A DNA stretch of 64,000 nt from Cordilura impudica (lineage: Eukaryota; Arthropoda; Insecta; Diptera; Scathophagidae), in NCBI GenBank assembly GCA_963682025.1, contig OY821518.1:221388868-221452867 (forward strand). The letters run 5' to 3'. The notes under the pieces are model-generated. The model was not told the DNA's origin and ran no database searches. It saw nothing but the letters and a program-made list of their open reading frames with translations. The position numbers were made by a program, and so were the translations under genes. Each line of letters starts with the position of its first letter. Within the stretch, counting starts at the first letter, position 1. Shown here one piece after another: positions 21,085 to 33,164 of this stretch.

Positions 21085-22740
21085 ATTTGTAACAAATGAT
21101 ACTTAATGACATCTTCTCCATGATAAAGGATTTTGTGAACTGTTGCAGACATATTTCTCCATGGGTAGTTGGTTGTATATATTTTTGCAGTTTCCTTAGC
21201 ATAATCTCCAAATTTTCTAGAGTCAATTTCTTCATTGCACGCAAGTACTTCTAGGATTATTTTAAATCTGAAAATAAGGTTTAAATCCACCACTGTTATT
21301 TCAGGGATGTTTCTGGATCTGAAAAGAATCTTCTTGCGGTATTGCCGTCATTTGTATTGCCTGACCCTTGTTTTGGCTGATCTATAATTAATCCAAATTT
21401 GCGATATTCATCTTGTGCATGTTTTTTTTTTTTTCAACTTCTTAACTCTTTGTTGGTTTCGTTGTTTCTTATTGATCCTGAAGACCCGAAATCCAAATCA
21501 TAACTGATTTTTAGTATGTGTTCCATAAGTCGTATTCTTGCATGTAGTGGTGATATTCCAAATTCATATGCATCGGTATTATCTAATGATTTTGTCGGAA
21601 ATTGGTTTAATTGGCTTGATGTTGCTTGGCATATAATGCAGCTGGATGCAGCCTTCGTGTTAGTCAAAGTCTGACCTACTTTTCCATCTATCATTGACAG
21701 CATTAATTGGTAGCTTACTTCGATTTGCTGCCCATCAAACTGTAATTTTAATGGCTGTAGTATTGCAATTTGGGACTTGATATCAGTAACTTCTTTGTTA
21801 ATTGCATCATGAGTTTGTTTTTTGAATTCAAATTTGATTGGACTGCAGTATTTCGTAGAAGATAGTGTCTCATTTTTTCAAATATCCATTGTTTGCGTTC
21901 TACTAGTCGAAGGCTTTGAATCTTCCAAAATCTTTTTCAATCGCAATGGTACAAATGATACCATGAACATATGTGAGTCCGAAATATTTTCACATACAAC
22001 TTGTTTGTATTGTTTCTGTTCCGAAGAACCATCACATCCCCATTTACAAAAAATAATTAGCTTTGTGTTTTCATATTTCTTTAACTCATTTCCTTTTATT
22101 GATTGAAGCAAGAGTTCGGCTGTGTGATCAAGTAGAGATTGTAGTTGTACCTCTGCCGAAATTGGTGTGGTTGTAATAGTGTCCTTTGATGGCAAACAGT
22201 CAAATTTAGCAGCGGTTATGTGATGATATTCTGGATACATATTTGAGCCTTTTTCAATCGCACGCAATCTGAGCTGAATATATTGGTGTTTTGTTAATTT
22301 CAAATCCAGAAATAATGCTAATGCCTCCTCATTTGTGAACTGTTTTGCATCGCTCGAAGTTGGTATACTTTCAAGAATCCGTTTTGTTCTCACTGGACTA
22401 GCTTTAACAACTTTTTCAATGATATCCACTTTTGTTAATTGGTTCTGTGATCGTAATTGATGTAGGAAAGATTATTTTATATTTGTACAAACAATTTCAT
22501 CGTTAACATCTATAAGTTTCCACCTCTTATATCTATCGCTGCAGTTGTCCAATGATTTGCGTGGTCTTCCAGCCTTATCTTACTTTGCTGTTTCGGTAGC
22601 GACAGTAAATTGGCCTTCTAACCAGTTTGGACTTTTTATATAAAAATTTTGTATACTGTAGCTTACTTCATTGTAGCGTTTTTTTAGTGCTTTGACGAAA
22701 TTAGATAATTGCTCTTGTCTTTCGGCGCTACACGAATTTA
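21085..22740 (-). pseudogene. RAG1-like transposase pseudogene (copy B)
   Basis: Homologous to the intact frame at 1-1377 along its whole length but broken. AGRPRKSLDNCSDRYKR (nonamer-binding-like) is preceded by a TAA (about 22580); another TAA lies at about 22475; a TGA at 21878 replaces the conserved Trp of the DVWKNE block. It keeps WGCDGSS (about 22035), SMIDGK (about 21670) and CIIC. After a short broken stretch it shows QGSGNTNDGNTARRFF, which parallels NGNFARKL of RAG1, and TVHKILYHGEDVI, the H-x4-H zinc pair. Homology stops soon after HGEDVIKY, so the block expected to carry the third catalytic residue (RAG1 E962) is missing. Not functional. Confidence 0.88.
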
Positions 22741-23217
22741 AGTTAAATTTTATTTTAAATTAACTAAGAACATCTTCCTGGTTTTTGTTTCTAAAATACT
22801 CTTCGGCCAGTTATTTATAACTGAAGCTCTCCATATTTTTCTGAATATTTTTATTTGACACTGTTGTTGCTGAAATATATTAGAGCAATTGAGTTTGTAT
22901 TCAAATGTCGCTTTCTTATAAGCTTTCTCATAAGCCATCATACTATGTTTATAGGTAAAATAAAAAGGTAAGAAAATGGCATTAGTGCATTACTACCTAA
23001 AATAATATATAAAAAACCCAAAATACAAATGAATTACTTGTGTGTGTTTTCTTTACTACTTGCATTAGTGCATTGTTAGGTAAAATAAAAAGGTATAAGG
23101 TATGATAATAAAAACAAACCCAGGTTACTGATACATTACATCCTCTGTGTATTGACATTCTTACTTACAAATATATTTGTTATGGTAATAGAACATATAA
23201 TGACTATTATAAGCTAT

Positions 23218-24013
23218 AAACAAGTAAGAAAATTATAGTCGGTCTAGACCGACTATATGATACCCTGTACAATGGTTTAGAGACCCTATCTTTCGGTCCA
23301 ACTACTTCGATATAGAAAATAAGCATAAACCAAATTTGAGTGGGATTTTTATTAATTTTTTTGGCTGCAGATATGAAAAAGTTCATATCGGATGCTATAT
23401 CTATAAAGGGACTAGGTCCAAAAATGGACCGATCCTGATCATGTTTGGTAAAGTCTCTTGTATTTTGCAAAAATATATACAAACAAAATTTGAGAAGAAT
23501 CAGTGCAATATTTTTGTTTTTTAATAGATTTAAGTGAAGATCGGGAAGCAGCTCTATATGGGGTCAAAGGGATCATTGTTGGACTACTCATTAGTGGATG
23601 TAATGAACGCATACAAACCCAATTTGAGTAAGATCTATATGACAATTTGGATCTTATGGCAATTTATGTCGATTTCATATGGGTAATTTGTAAGTGGGCT
23701 AGGTCTGAACATGGACCGATTCTCACCAATTTCAATAGCGTTCATCCCATGCCCGATAAAAGCTTACATACCAAATTTCATCAAAATATATTCATATTTG
23801 CGACCTGCAGTTTGATTACAAGCTTTACATGGACACACAGACGGACGGACGGACGGACGGACGGACGGACGGACGGACATTGTTAAATCAACTCAGAAAG
23901 TGATTCTGATTCGATCGGTATAATTAAAGATGGGTCTAGGTCAAATATTTTTGGTTGTTACAAACAGCAGCACAAAGTCATTATACCCAAACCACATAGT
24001 GGTATAGGGTATA
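23218..24013 (-). mobile_element. DINE-1-like element inside Transib-like copy B
   Basis: Inverted copy: begins AAACAAGTAAGAAAATTATAG with the hairpin GTCGGTCTAGACCGAC and ends CCACATAGTGGTATAGGGTATA. The GGAC microsatellite lies at about 23841-23877. Its presence between the transposase start and the right terminus shows it arrived after copy B. Confidence 0.88.
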
Positions 24014-24590
24014 AATACCTAAAGCACAAATTTAATACGAGTACTAATAGGGCTGTTTAAATTATCGTAATTTGATTTTTTTTCCAGTAATTTAATTAAA
24101 ATTAAAAAAGTGTTCTACCAACGGCTCGTCACGGATGCAAAAGTATATATAACGTTAAAGAAGACAGTTTCGTCTTTCTCCGGGAGGTATACATTTCTTG
24201 TTCCCTTTTGTTTCCTAGAAGTTCTATTCCACTAAACTTGAAATTTGAGAAAAAAAAAAATAGTAGTTTCATAAATATTTCATAACGCCCCTAATATTGA
24301 ACGGTAGAGCTCTGACCACTTACAACACCTAAATACTATTATCCTACCAACATTATAAAAAATACCGCAGGTCATTATCTATGATAGCTTGCGAGTGGCA
24401 AGCATTTATTTTTAATAAAAAACAAAAAACAAAATCACCTTTTTCTGAAATTAAAAAAACAGTTGAGTTTGACAGCATGCCACGCCCACAATTAGAAATA
24501 TTTTTCTTAATTTTTTGCCTACCTTAATCTGGATATATTGGCTACAAAAAGGCGTTAAAATTTTAAAAATCGGTGACAAACAAATTAAAC

Positions 24591-24625
24591 TTTTGGCCAA
24601 TGAAATCAAAATTTCAGGCACAGTG
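24591..24625 (-). repeat. Transib-like copy B, right terminal inverted repeat
   Basis: Inverted: heptamer CACTGTG, 20 bases, then GGCCAAAA. Followed by CGTCG. Confidence 0.88.
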
Positions 24626-24897
24626 CGTCGTTTGGCAATAAATCTCGCTACCAGTAAAATTTTGTTAAAATTTTTATATGTAAAATTTGTTATTCGAATC
24701 AGGGTCATTTTTTGCACCATTTCTTTCATTTCTTCAATTTTAGAGAAACAGGCAGTTAGGACACATTGACTGCTTGCAAAAGCATATGGTGAGGCTACTT
24801 TGAGTCTTTGAGTCTTGCCGTCCAAACGTTTTAGAACTGTGAGTTTGACATCGAAGACAAGGAATATGGAGGAACGCCAACCGCGACAAGAACTCAC
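24626..24897 (-). CDS. Unrecognised open frame interrupted by Transib-like copy B
   Basis: About 90 codons read from ATG at 24897 to the right edge of copy B (SPYAFASSQC, EEMVQKM-like and RITNFTYKNFNKILL segments), non-repetitive and less AT-rich than the surroundings. The insertion sits at an Arg-Arg codon pair. The left flank of copy B also continues open with a matching Arg pair (RRELICTSDKF on the minus strand), hinting that a longer frame was split. I do not recognise the protein; it may be another old element or a host exon. Confidence 0.3.
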
Positions 24898-25174
24898 ATT
24901 TAAATTAGATTCTATTTTTTAAGTTCATTGGGTATGATATAAACTGATATCGAGAAATTTTGAACGACGTTCTTTCACATGTGAAATCCTGTTTACTCAG
25001 CATAAACGAAAGGGTTTTTTACACAGTATAGGTAGGTGGTGGTCAAAAATGGAGCTGTTATGATAACTACAAGAAACGGAAAGCATAGACCCCACCTGAC
25101 TAAGCTATCTCTAATACAAATCTTAATGAAAAAAAACTCTTGATGTTCCGATCAGCTAGGAGTCTTGTGTAGCG

Positions 25175-25390
25175 TGATTATATCCATAAGGTAGAAGATG
25201 ACTTCAGTTAGCCACTGATCACTGTTACGACTAAATGTCATCGTCTTAAATATAATTGAGTCCAAACATTTGGTGTTACGACAATTTACAATAAAGTCAA
25301 CGCCCGTATTTTATATATGGAAATGTTCATGTTTAATCAATTGCCGATACAGCAAATGTATTGTGAAATATAAAATCACGCTTCAAATGA
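25175..25390. mobile_element. MITE with TAGCGTGATT termini (copy 1)
   Basis: GTAGCGTGATTATATCCATAA at the left and AAATCACGCT at the right, with an internal GTTACGACAATTTACAATAAAG-type core matching the copy at 35712-35953. About 215 bp, no coding frame. Confidence 0.65.
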
Positions 25391-25534
25391 AGGTTCATAT
25401 GTTGTTGTTTTTAGGTATTGGATATTAACATGAACTAAATTTTAATTAAAAATAAAATTAACCAGACCTTAACCTTACAAAGAAAAACAAGTGTTATATC
25501 TTTAATATAAGTAATTAAAGAAATATCTTTTAGA

Positions 25535-25710
25535 TAGTCCCCTTTTTGGGGACAATTGTTCCCCAGGTTAGATCTACTAACCGGCATCAGAGATTATAAA
25601 GAGAATGAGAATGAAATGGAATAGAATTGATTAGAATGGCTTGGCTGCTAAAGGGAAAATTGACTTAGGACAATTATAACCCAGGTTGGTTACACCAACC
25701 GGCATCAGAA
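25535..25710. repeat. Hairpin-bearing duplicated motif
   Basis: Two direct copies about 117 bp apart, GGACAATTGTTCCCCAGG..CTAACCGGCATCAG and GGACAATTATAACCCAGG..CCAACCGGCATCAG. Each contains a small inverted repeat (GGTTAG..CTAACC, GGTTGG..CCAACC). A further perfect hairpin GTCCCC-TTTTT-GGGGAC lies just before. Function unknown; possibly the end of an unidentified element. Confidence 0.45.
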
Positions 25711-26145
25711 AAAGCATTAATGGCTTGCAATCAATTATAGAATAAATGAGTATGGAATTATATGAGAATAAATGGAAATAAATAAAAATAACAAGTGCTC
25801 ACGCCTCACAGGTGAATTGATTAGAGTAATTGATGACCACAAGTGATATAAGAGAGTATCATTTATATTGTGTTATGGCCCAAAGAGGACGCTCATGACG
25901 GACATGAGTACAGAATACAGGGACACTATTCTAAATTATTTATGCAGTTATAGGAAAATTAGGGATATAACTTCCTTTTATAATAATACTGCTATATAAT
26001 TGCGACAAGGAAAAATTTTTGAAATTAAAACAATTCAACATTTCAATAGTTAAATTTAAATTTTTATAAAACTTAACCAATTAGAAAAAAAAATTTTTTT
26101 TGTAATTAAATCTAAATCTCCAAATAATGAGTAAAATCTATATAT

Positions 26146-28776
26146 ATATGGGGGATTTCATGTCAAGTGCACCAATTTTTGAAACCGATGTCTTCCGATC
26201 GGGATGAAATTTGCACCAAGGGTAGTCCTATAGGATAGTAGTTTAGACACAATTTTTTAACAAGATCGGTCCAGATCTCTCTGAGTTAGAGGGGATCAAA
26301 ATTTGACATTTTGGCCAAACAGGTGTTTCTTCTCATCCATGTAACTTATTACCTATTGTTCTTAGAAAATTTTCTCCCAAATAGTTTAGATAGCTATTCC
26401 TTCAATATTTCGGAAAAAAATACTTAAAAAAAAAAAAAAATTTAGACTTTTTTTTTTCTAAATTAAAACATATTTTGCCTCTTTTTCAAAAAGTGAATTT
26501 TTTTTTTTATTATTTTTTCATAAGAAAGCTTAGGATTTTTCCTTTAAGAGCTTTTTGGTCGCTTAGTGGGATGGGAGTGGGATATCTATCAAAATAAATG
26601 TTTTGTAACTCAAAACAACGGTTTTTCAATTTTTCACAAATGCACTATTTTGAATTTTTTCCTATTTGTATGTAAAACCTTACAAATAAAACTTATACTG
26701 AGAAACTAGACAAATTAACCTTTCCGAAGGTATATAACATACCTAACTAAAATTTTATACCCTCGATACTGTAATACCCAGAATATGTTAACCTCAGGAA
26801 AAAATCGCTTTTTTTTCTATAGAAATATTGAAAAATTATTATTTTTAATTTATTTTTAATAATAATTAAATTAATGTATAATAATAATAATATTAAAAAT
26901 AAAAAGATAAATAATTTATTAAAATTTAATCTTAATTGCATTAGATCCATTTATATCATAACTATTTTTATACTTAATTTATTGTAGCTGATGAAGTATT
27001 TAAGTCTTGTAAATTTTTAAATACCCAGTCTTTCATCCAGCTTTTTTGTCGCCTTTATTTACTGCGTTTTTTTGTCAATCCTTTCTTGGCGTTACTAGGT
27101 TCAGCTGTTGATTTCGCTGCTGGTTTATTTGTTGTCTTTGGAAAGAAATCGCATTGAATAGAGGCAGAAAACTTTTTCAACTTGAGTCTTCCATCGACGA
27201 GCGGTATAAAAGCATGGTATTGAGCGGTGCTATCGATTGTTACCGCAGCATCGAATCTGCTCTTCAGTGTTTTCAATGTTTCCTGATGATCCTCTTTGCT
27301 ACTAAAAACTATTTTAGTTTATTCACAATAACTCTTTGCCCAATGGAATAAAGCAGTCGCATCTAAGATGCGATCTTGATGAGAGCACTGGAGGCTATAC
27401 TTCGCTGCATTTCTTTTAAGGTTTGCTCCAATACCATCACATGCTCCTTTACCATAGCAGTATGATGAAAATGCCACTCAGCTGGCATTCCAAAATCTTT
27501 TTCATGGGCCATAAGATTTGCCAAGCTACTTTTGTTTTTAAAATGTCGACGAGCTCCGTCCGAAACGTAGTATACCTTCTTTACTGTAAACTTAGATCTT
27601 AGAAATTTTAGTATTCTCTTCTGGCACTCATAAACTGCAACGCTATCATGTTTTAAATCGTCGGCTATGATTGCCATACTTTTGTGTTCCAGTTTTTCAG
27701 CTTTCATGTAGTAAATAACTACTGTGAATATAGTTGCTTGGTCGTTATTGAAGTGGAATGCTTGTATGGTATCCTGAAGAACATATTTATAGGTTTCTGC
27801 GAAATCATATGAAATAACAAATTTTCAATGTGCATCTGTCAGTATGAATCCAAGAATCAAATTTGACCTCCTCTATATATTCTTGATCTAAAGAGTTGAT
27901 TAAATTTTCTTTGATGAATGTGGTTTTCGGGCAATTGGTACATTCACCTAAGTGGCAAGAAGTTGTTGCATTAGGACACATAGTCAATTTAAGGCAATCG
28001 CGGTAATCGTGTAAATCTTCTGCCGAATCATCTGTTAAATACTTTAAGTTGATTTCCTTCAACATCAGTTTAACATTTTCATGGTAAATTTGGGTTAATT
28101 TCGTGAAGCCAGATTGAAATGTTGCAAATAACTCTTTCAGGTTACAGATAACCATTCTCTTCTGTTATGTTATGAAGTTACGTTACATACCTTCGGAAAG
28201 GTTAATTTGTCTAGCTTCTCAGTATAAGTTTTATTTGTAAGGTTTTACATACAAATAGGAAAAAATTCAAAATAGTGCATTTGTGAAAAATTGAAAAACC
28301 GTTGTCTTGACTTACAAAACATTTATTTTGATAGATATCCCACTCCCATCCCACTAAGCGACCAAAAAGCTCTTAAAGGAAACATCCTAAGCTTTCTTAT
28401 GAAAAAATAAAAAAAAAGAATGCACTTTTTGAAAAAAAAGGCAAAAAATGCTTTAATTTAGCCAAAAAAAAGTCTAAATTTTTTTTTTTTTTTCTTAAGT
28501 ATTTTTTTCCGAAATATTGAAGAAATATCTATCTAAACTATTTGGGAGAAAATTTTCTAAGAACAATAGGTAATAAGTTACATGGATGAGAAGAAACACC
28601 TGTTTGGCCAAAATGACAAATTTTGATCCCCTCTAACTCAGAGAGATCTGGACCGATCTTATTGAAAAATTGTGTCTAAACCGCTATCCAATAGGACTAA
28701 CCTTGGTGCAAATTTCATCCCGATCGGAAGACAGCGCTTTCAAAAGTTGGTGCACTTGACATGAAACGCCCCATAT
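26146..28776 (-). mobile_element. Foldback-type DNA transposon with ~600-bp terminal inverted repeats
   Basis: Left arm 26146-26745 and right arm 28178-28776 are inverted copies over about 600 bp, beginning ATATGGGG..TTTCATGTCAAGTGCACC at both outer ends and ending at CCGAAGGTAT. The 1.4-kb interior carries a decayed transposase-like gene on the minus strand. The arms are unusually long for a standard TIR transposon and fit the foldback structural class. I could not identify a clean target duplication. Confidence 0.88.
27055..28155 (-). pseudogene. Transposase-like gene of the foldback transposon, broken
   Basis: From the N-terminal side: IYHENVKLML, then DYRDCLKLTMCPN..CHLGECTNCP (four Cys and a His, probably zinc-binding), WIHTDRCTL, VYYVSDGARRHFKNKSSLANL and EWHFHHTA. 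After a frameshift at about 27455 comes GKGACDGIG..LKRNAAKYSLQ, and then a basic tail. I remember the SDGA..KN / EWHF..T..GKG.CDG combination from many animal transposon-like proteins, but I cannot name the superfamily. The region between 27805 and 27707 is frameshifted and parts of the protein are missing, so it is dead. The flanking long arms support a transposase role. Confidence 0.65.
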
Positions 28777-29339
28777 GCATTATTTAATAAGTTATTGTAA
28801 AATTAATTTAACAAAACTTATACGAAAATTTTAAAAATATATAAATTCTAAATAATAACGTAAACTATAAATTTTAAATAAAATTAGTTAACCTTTGAAA
28901 ACAATAATGATGAATACTGATGTAATTATTTACATAAAATAATATACATGTATTAGCTAGCAGTGTTGCCATTATAGCATTTTAGTTACTAGATTTAGCA
29001 ACTTTTTTTGTCGTTTAGCATCCAAAATTTATGAAAAGATGCTAGATGCTAATATTTTATTAATCTTTTTTTAATTTTTTTCATTATCTTTGTATATACA
29101 ATTTTAATGTTAATGGTATTGATATGTTTTAATTTCTCAAAGTGTAATTCGAGAATTTTGTGTACTATTCTTTTTACCACTCTGCTCGCTTCTTTCAACA
29201 AATATAACAAAACATTTTGAAATAGAGGAATGTATACACCAATAATAGTTTTTAATAAATTAAAAAGTCGATTGCCAAAAAATATTATTGTATTAAAAAA
29301 ATGCCAAAATTTTCAATACAAAACACATTAAACAGGTAA

Positions 29340-29765
29340 AAGAACCGATAACCAATATACTAGAAGATTTTAAATTTAGATCATCTGAAACAGAAAAAAT
29401 TCAAATCCAATGGAGTTATATCACAGAACAATATTGGTATACAACACTGAATACAACCTCTTTATGGATTGAAGTTAACAACAATTCTAATGGCGAAAAT
29501 GCATTTAAAGTATAATCAATATTTGTATTATCTTTATTAGTTTTGTCTTTCTCAAAAGTCAAAGTTGAACGTTTGTTTAGTTTAATGGCTTTAGTTAAAA
29601 GCAGACTTTGAACAGAATAAAATCCGAGTTGTTATGTTTTGTAATACGTATAAAAGAAGGTTTAAAATTGAAAAATGGGTGCTGTTCCACTTACAATATA
29701 CCTACCGAGCGAAGTCGTTTATAAAATTCGATCGTCAGAAAAAATCAGAGCCAAGAAGAAAATGA
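29340..29765 (+). pseudogene. hAT transposase C-terminal fragment
   Basis: The plus-strand frame ILEDFKFRSSETEKIQIQW..LWIEVNNNSNGENAFK leads, after one stop, to SFSKVKVERLFSLMALVKSRL and then a decayed tail (PSEVVYKIRSSEK). The VERLFS..M..VKSRL segment is the hAT dimerisation region, where the usual motif is VERxFS. Stops and the absence of the N-terminal two thirds make it a remnant. Confidence 0.65.
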
Positions 29766-30043
29766 AGATGAACACATCACAGAAATATTATATTCCATAA
29801 TCCAATTATTGTAGTATAATCGTATCTTTTGATAATGTTGATTCTGTTATATTTGAAATTAAAAAATAATCCCTCTAAAATTAAAAATATTTAATTTAAA
29901 ATTAAAAAAAAAATCAATTTGATGTTAAAAAAAATTACAGATGAAATCCAAAATAATTTTAATTAAAATTTAAAATATATAAATCGAAACTTATGTTTTA
30001 TATTAATTTTTCAATTTAAAAACCAAAGAATCTTAAATATATT

Positions 30044-30085
30044 TACGCTGATCCCTGACTCACTGACTGACTGACTGATTCTGTA
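30044..30085. repeat. ACTG microsatellite block, Helitron-associated
   Basis: TTTACGCTGATCCCTGACTC followed by ACTG units and GATTCTGTAA. The same block precedes the Helitron helicase fragment at 33170, so this is probably a piece of the same element type. Confidence 0.55.
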
Positions 30086-31583
30086 ATGCTAAAATAATAC
30101 ACACACATAGCACTCCCTACAAAGCTATGGGAAATACACAAACAAAATTTAATCTTTCTCAGTTTATACAAACCCACACACAATTTTCTCTCTTCTTTGT
30201 TACCGACCAGTGCTGCTAATAAAATCTTCTGAAAATCTACAATTTTGGAAACTAAATCGCCAAAATTATTATTTTTAAAACAAGAAATTGTCAAGAAAAT
30301 TGTACCGCTTATAATACTCGAAAAAATATTACAAAAGGAAGCAATAAAATTTTTTTATATCATTCATATTACGAATATTATTACAGCATTGGTCATTTCT
30401 ATATAAAAATGTATTAGTGATGAAATTTCAACGAAAAAAGTTAACACAGCAATCAACTAAATAATTTTATTGATATGTATCTATAGCTGAAACATATAAT
30501 ATAGGTTTAAAGTATCGCCGTAATTAAAACTTAAATCTTAAATGGAGATGCTATTCAAGGTGTTTCCGTTTTGAAACGACTTGACCCAGAATTAAATCTA
30601 CATATATTTTGTAATTTACATTTACACTGAACTAAAACTATCAATTTTCGATTAACAACATATTAATTGTCAACCCTTGAAAACCTAATTTTTATACTAC
30701 TGAAAATTTAAAATCTTCAATCATCATTTTAACAAATTTAACAAATCATTTTAAAAAGTTGAAAAATCATCGAAATTAAAATAATTTGTCAAAACTGGCA
30801 GCACTGCTAACGACAATAGCACTACATATGTAGATTTCGTGTTACATAAATTCTCTTTGTTGGACAATGAAAAAATTCTGCAAAAAAAAAAGTAATGAAG
30901 GAAATTTTACACATTTTTTTTTCTCATTTAACGTCGTCCGATACTCATATATACTTCTTTTATCAAAATAAATTTATTCGTTTGTCTGTTTTGTTTTTCA
31001 TCTCAAAATTGGTTTGTATTGTTAAGAGTGCTTTCGCTCAGTTCTCTGATGGACAGCACTTACCAAAGAGCATTCTTTTTTTGATAAATATTTGAGAAAA
31101 AAGAGATCTTCAATGTAGATTTTGTTGTTGCCCAACGTATGATTTCGTTTATAGCTCTGTATTGAAAAGCACTTGAAAAAATAGTGCAATATTAAGTTTC
31201 AAATTTAAATTATTCTAACTTTGCATAATTAAATTACATTCTAATTTCAGAAGAGAGGTGGGAAAATAATTTTTTTTCACTCATAATATTAATTTTTGCA
31301 TAATTTGCTTTCAAAAAATTTTGACAAACATAAATTACGTAAATAGGTATATTTAAGGTTTTAATTTGAATAATTTATTGAAATTATCATGGAAGAATTA
31401 AAGGCGATTTGGAATAATAATTTTGTTTTTTAAGTAAAACTAATACACCCTTATTTTTTTTTTTTTTTTTGATTTATAGATAACTGGAAAAAGATGTTCC
31501 CTTTTTACAGTTTACATTTATGTTGACATATGAAATATTTTTTTCTCTTTTTTGTAGGTGTACTGGAGTTTGCACTTCCTTAA

Positions 31584-32240
31584 GGGGTGGTAGGTTTTAA
31601 AACCTTTTTTGCATTTCTCTATCTGAATGCACAACATGTCGGGAGTGTTGTTTCAAAATTTTAAGTAAATCAGAGCAAAACTTAAGAAGATACAGCGTTT
31701 CCAGCGACCGGACTCATACGGTATATAGTATAATAATCATAGTATATAAATTCGAAGTCCGTCAACATCATAACTCAAAATCTACTTGACCGATTCTTTT
31801 AGACAATATATCTATACATAAATCATCAAGTAACCACGAAGGGTTTTTTTTTAATTCCATTTTCTTTCCCATTTTTTAACAACAAATTCAAATTGCATAG
31901 CAAAAATCGTTTTTCCCTTCAAAATGCTGCCAAAAAAAAAAAAAATGAAAAAAACTCTTCGTCACTACCACACGAAACATGTCACCTTTGAAACGTGTTC
32001 CGATTTTTTTATTTCACATTATCCGGTAACGAGTTATGATGTTCACCGTAAAACAACAACGCCTCCGGAGATTCGCTGTCACGGACTTATTTATTAAAAT
32101 TTTTAATTGAAAGTTTTTTCAAAGATTCTTCAAATATTATGCTATAACGGATATATGAAATAAATAATCCAACATTATTCGTATCTTCAAAAAAGAATTA
32201 TGAAAATACGACTTTTTTAACTTTTAAAACCTTACCTCCC
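31584..32240. mobile_element. MITE with TTAA target duplication
   Basis: TTAA at 31580-31583 and 32241-32244 flank a 657-bp element whose ends GGGGTGGTAGGTTTTAAAA and, inverted, GGGAGGTAAGGTTTTAAAA match at about 15 of 19 positions. TTAA duplication is characteristic of piggyBac-type transposition. No coding frame. Confidence 0.75.
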
Positions 32241-32311
32241 TTAAGAAACGTTTAGGAACCTTGCTCTGAAACGTTTTTTTTTTTTTCTATGCTATTCTAT
32301 TTTTCTACAAT

Positions 32312-32935
32312 AAAATGGAGTTAGGTTATAACGAACTCGGAGGACCGGCCAAATAAGTTCCTTATAAACTAATAACCGTAGTATTTTTTTTGATTTGTTC
32401 GAAAGGTTTAAAAAGTTTTTTTAGTTGGGCATTTAAAAAGTTATAAAACATAAATTAAATTACTAAAAAGATACATATTAATTGTTTGTCTTAATAAGAC
32501 TAAAATTACCAAGTTTCTATCAAAATAAAATATTTTTTTAAAATCATATAATATGAAAAACTCCTTATGTATAGAAGCAGAAAGTACAAAGCAAAGGTTG
32601 GCTACTGGCAAACTTTTACGAAAATATACATAAAAGGACCTTTTACAAAACTTCATTTGAAAATCGAAGTTTTTGTTTTGTATTGAAACTAAATGCAAAT
32701 AAAATTAAATTAAATTGAATTAAATTTTTTTTTTAAATATATAATATATATTCTGAAATGGAAAAAAAAATTTGGTTGCTAAAGTCAAAAGTTTGATATA
32801 ACCACTGTTCGCTATAAGAGGAGCAATTTGTATGAAAAATGTGATTGAAACTCTTGGGACCGAAGAAATTCTTCGCTACAAACAAAAATTTATTGCAACC
32901 AGGGTTCGTTATAAGCGAACTCCATTGTATTAAAT
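32312..32935. mobile_element. Probable pogo/Tigger-like MITE
   Basis: The outer sequences ATGGAGTTAGGTTATAACGAAC and, inverted from the right end, ATGGAGTTCGCTTATAACGAAC form an inverted pair about 620 bp apart. GTTATAACGAAC-type ends are common in pogo/Tigger elements. The interior is non-coding and AT-rich. Confidence 0.5.
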
Positions 32936-33164
32936 TTTAATAATTTTTGGAATCTCCAATCTCCTCACTTTACCCGGCCTTCCCATGTTCAAGTCAAATA
33001 GATCACACCTCAAATAGTCAAAAAATTGTTAAGCAACTGTCCCATTGAAAAATTGAAAGAGAGAATTGAAACGTATGATTGTTTAGTAAAAGAATAAAAA
33101 AGTGTGAGTGCATGACAACCTGAAAGCCAAAAATATAACGTGTGAAGGCCGGGTAATATCTTAG

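Larger units (their letters stand above)
20529..24625 (-). mobile_element. RAG1/Transib-like transposon, copy B, both ends preserved
   Basis: The left end reads CACAGTGGCTGAAAATCG and the right end, inverted, CACTGTGCCTGAAATTTT. The two 35-bp ends agree at about 29 positions and share TTTCATTGGCCAAAA at identical spacing. Outside are CGCCG (20524-20528) and CGTCG (24626-24630), a 5-bp GC-rich target duplication with one change, as expected for Transib/RAG. Inside, on the minus strand, is a decayed RAG1-like transposase. A DINE-1-like element (23218-24013) has landed in the leader; without it the transposon is about 3.3 kb, a usual Transib size. Confidence 0.9.

Noticed and set aside
29101..31560. 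Search for a host gene between the hAT fragment and the TTAA MITE.
   Set aside because: Only short AT-rich frames with no motif were found.
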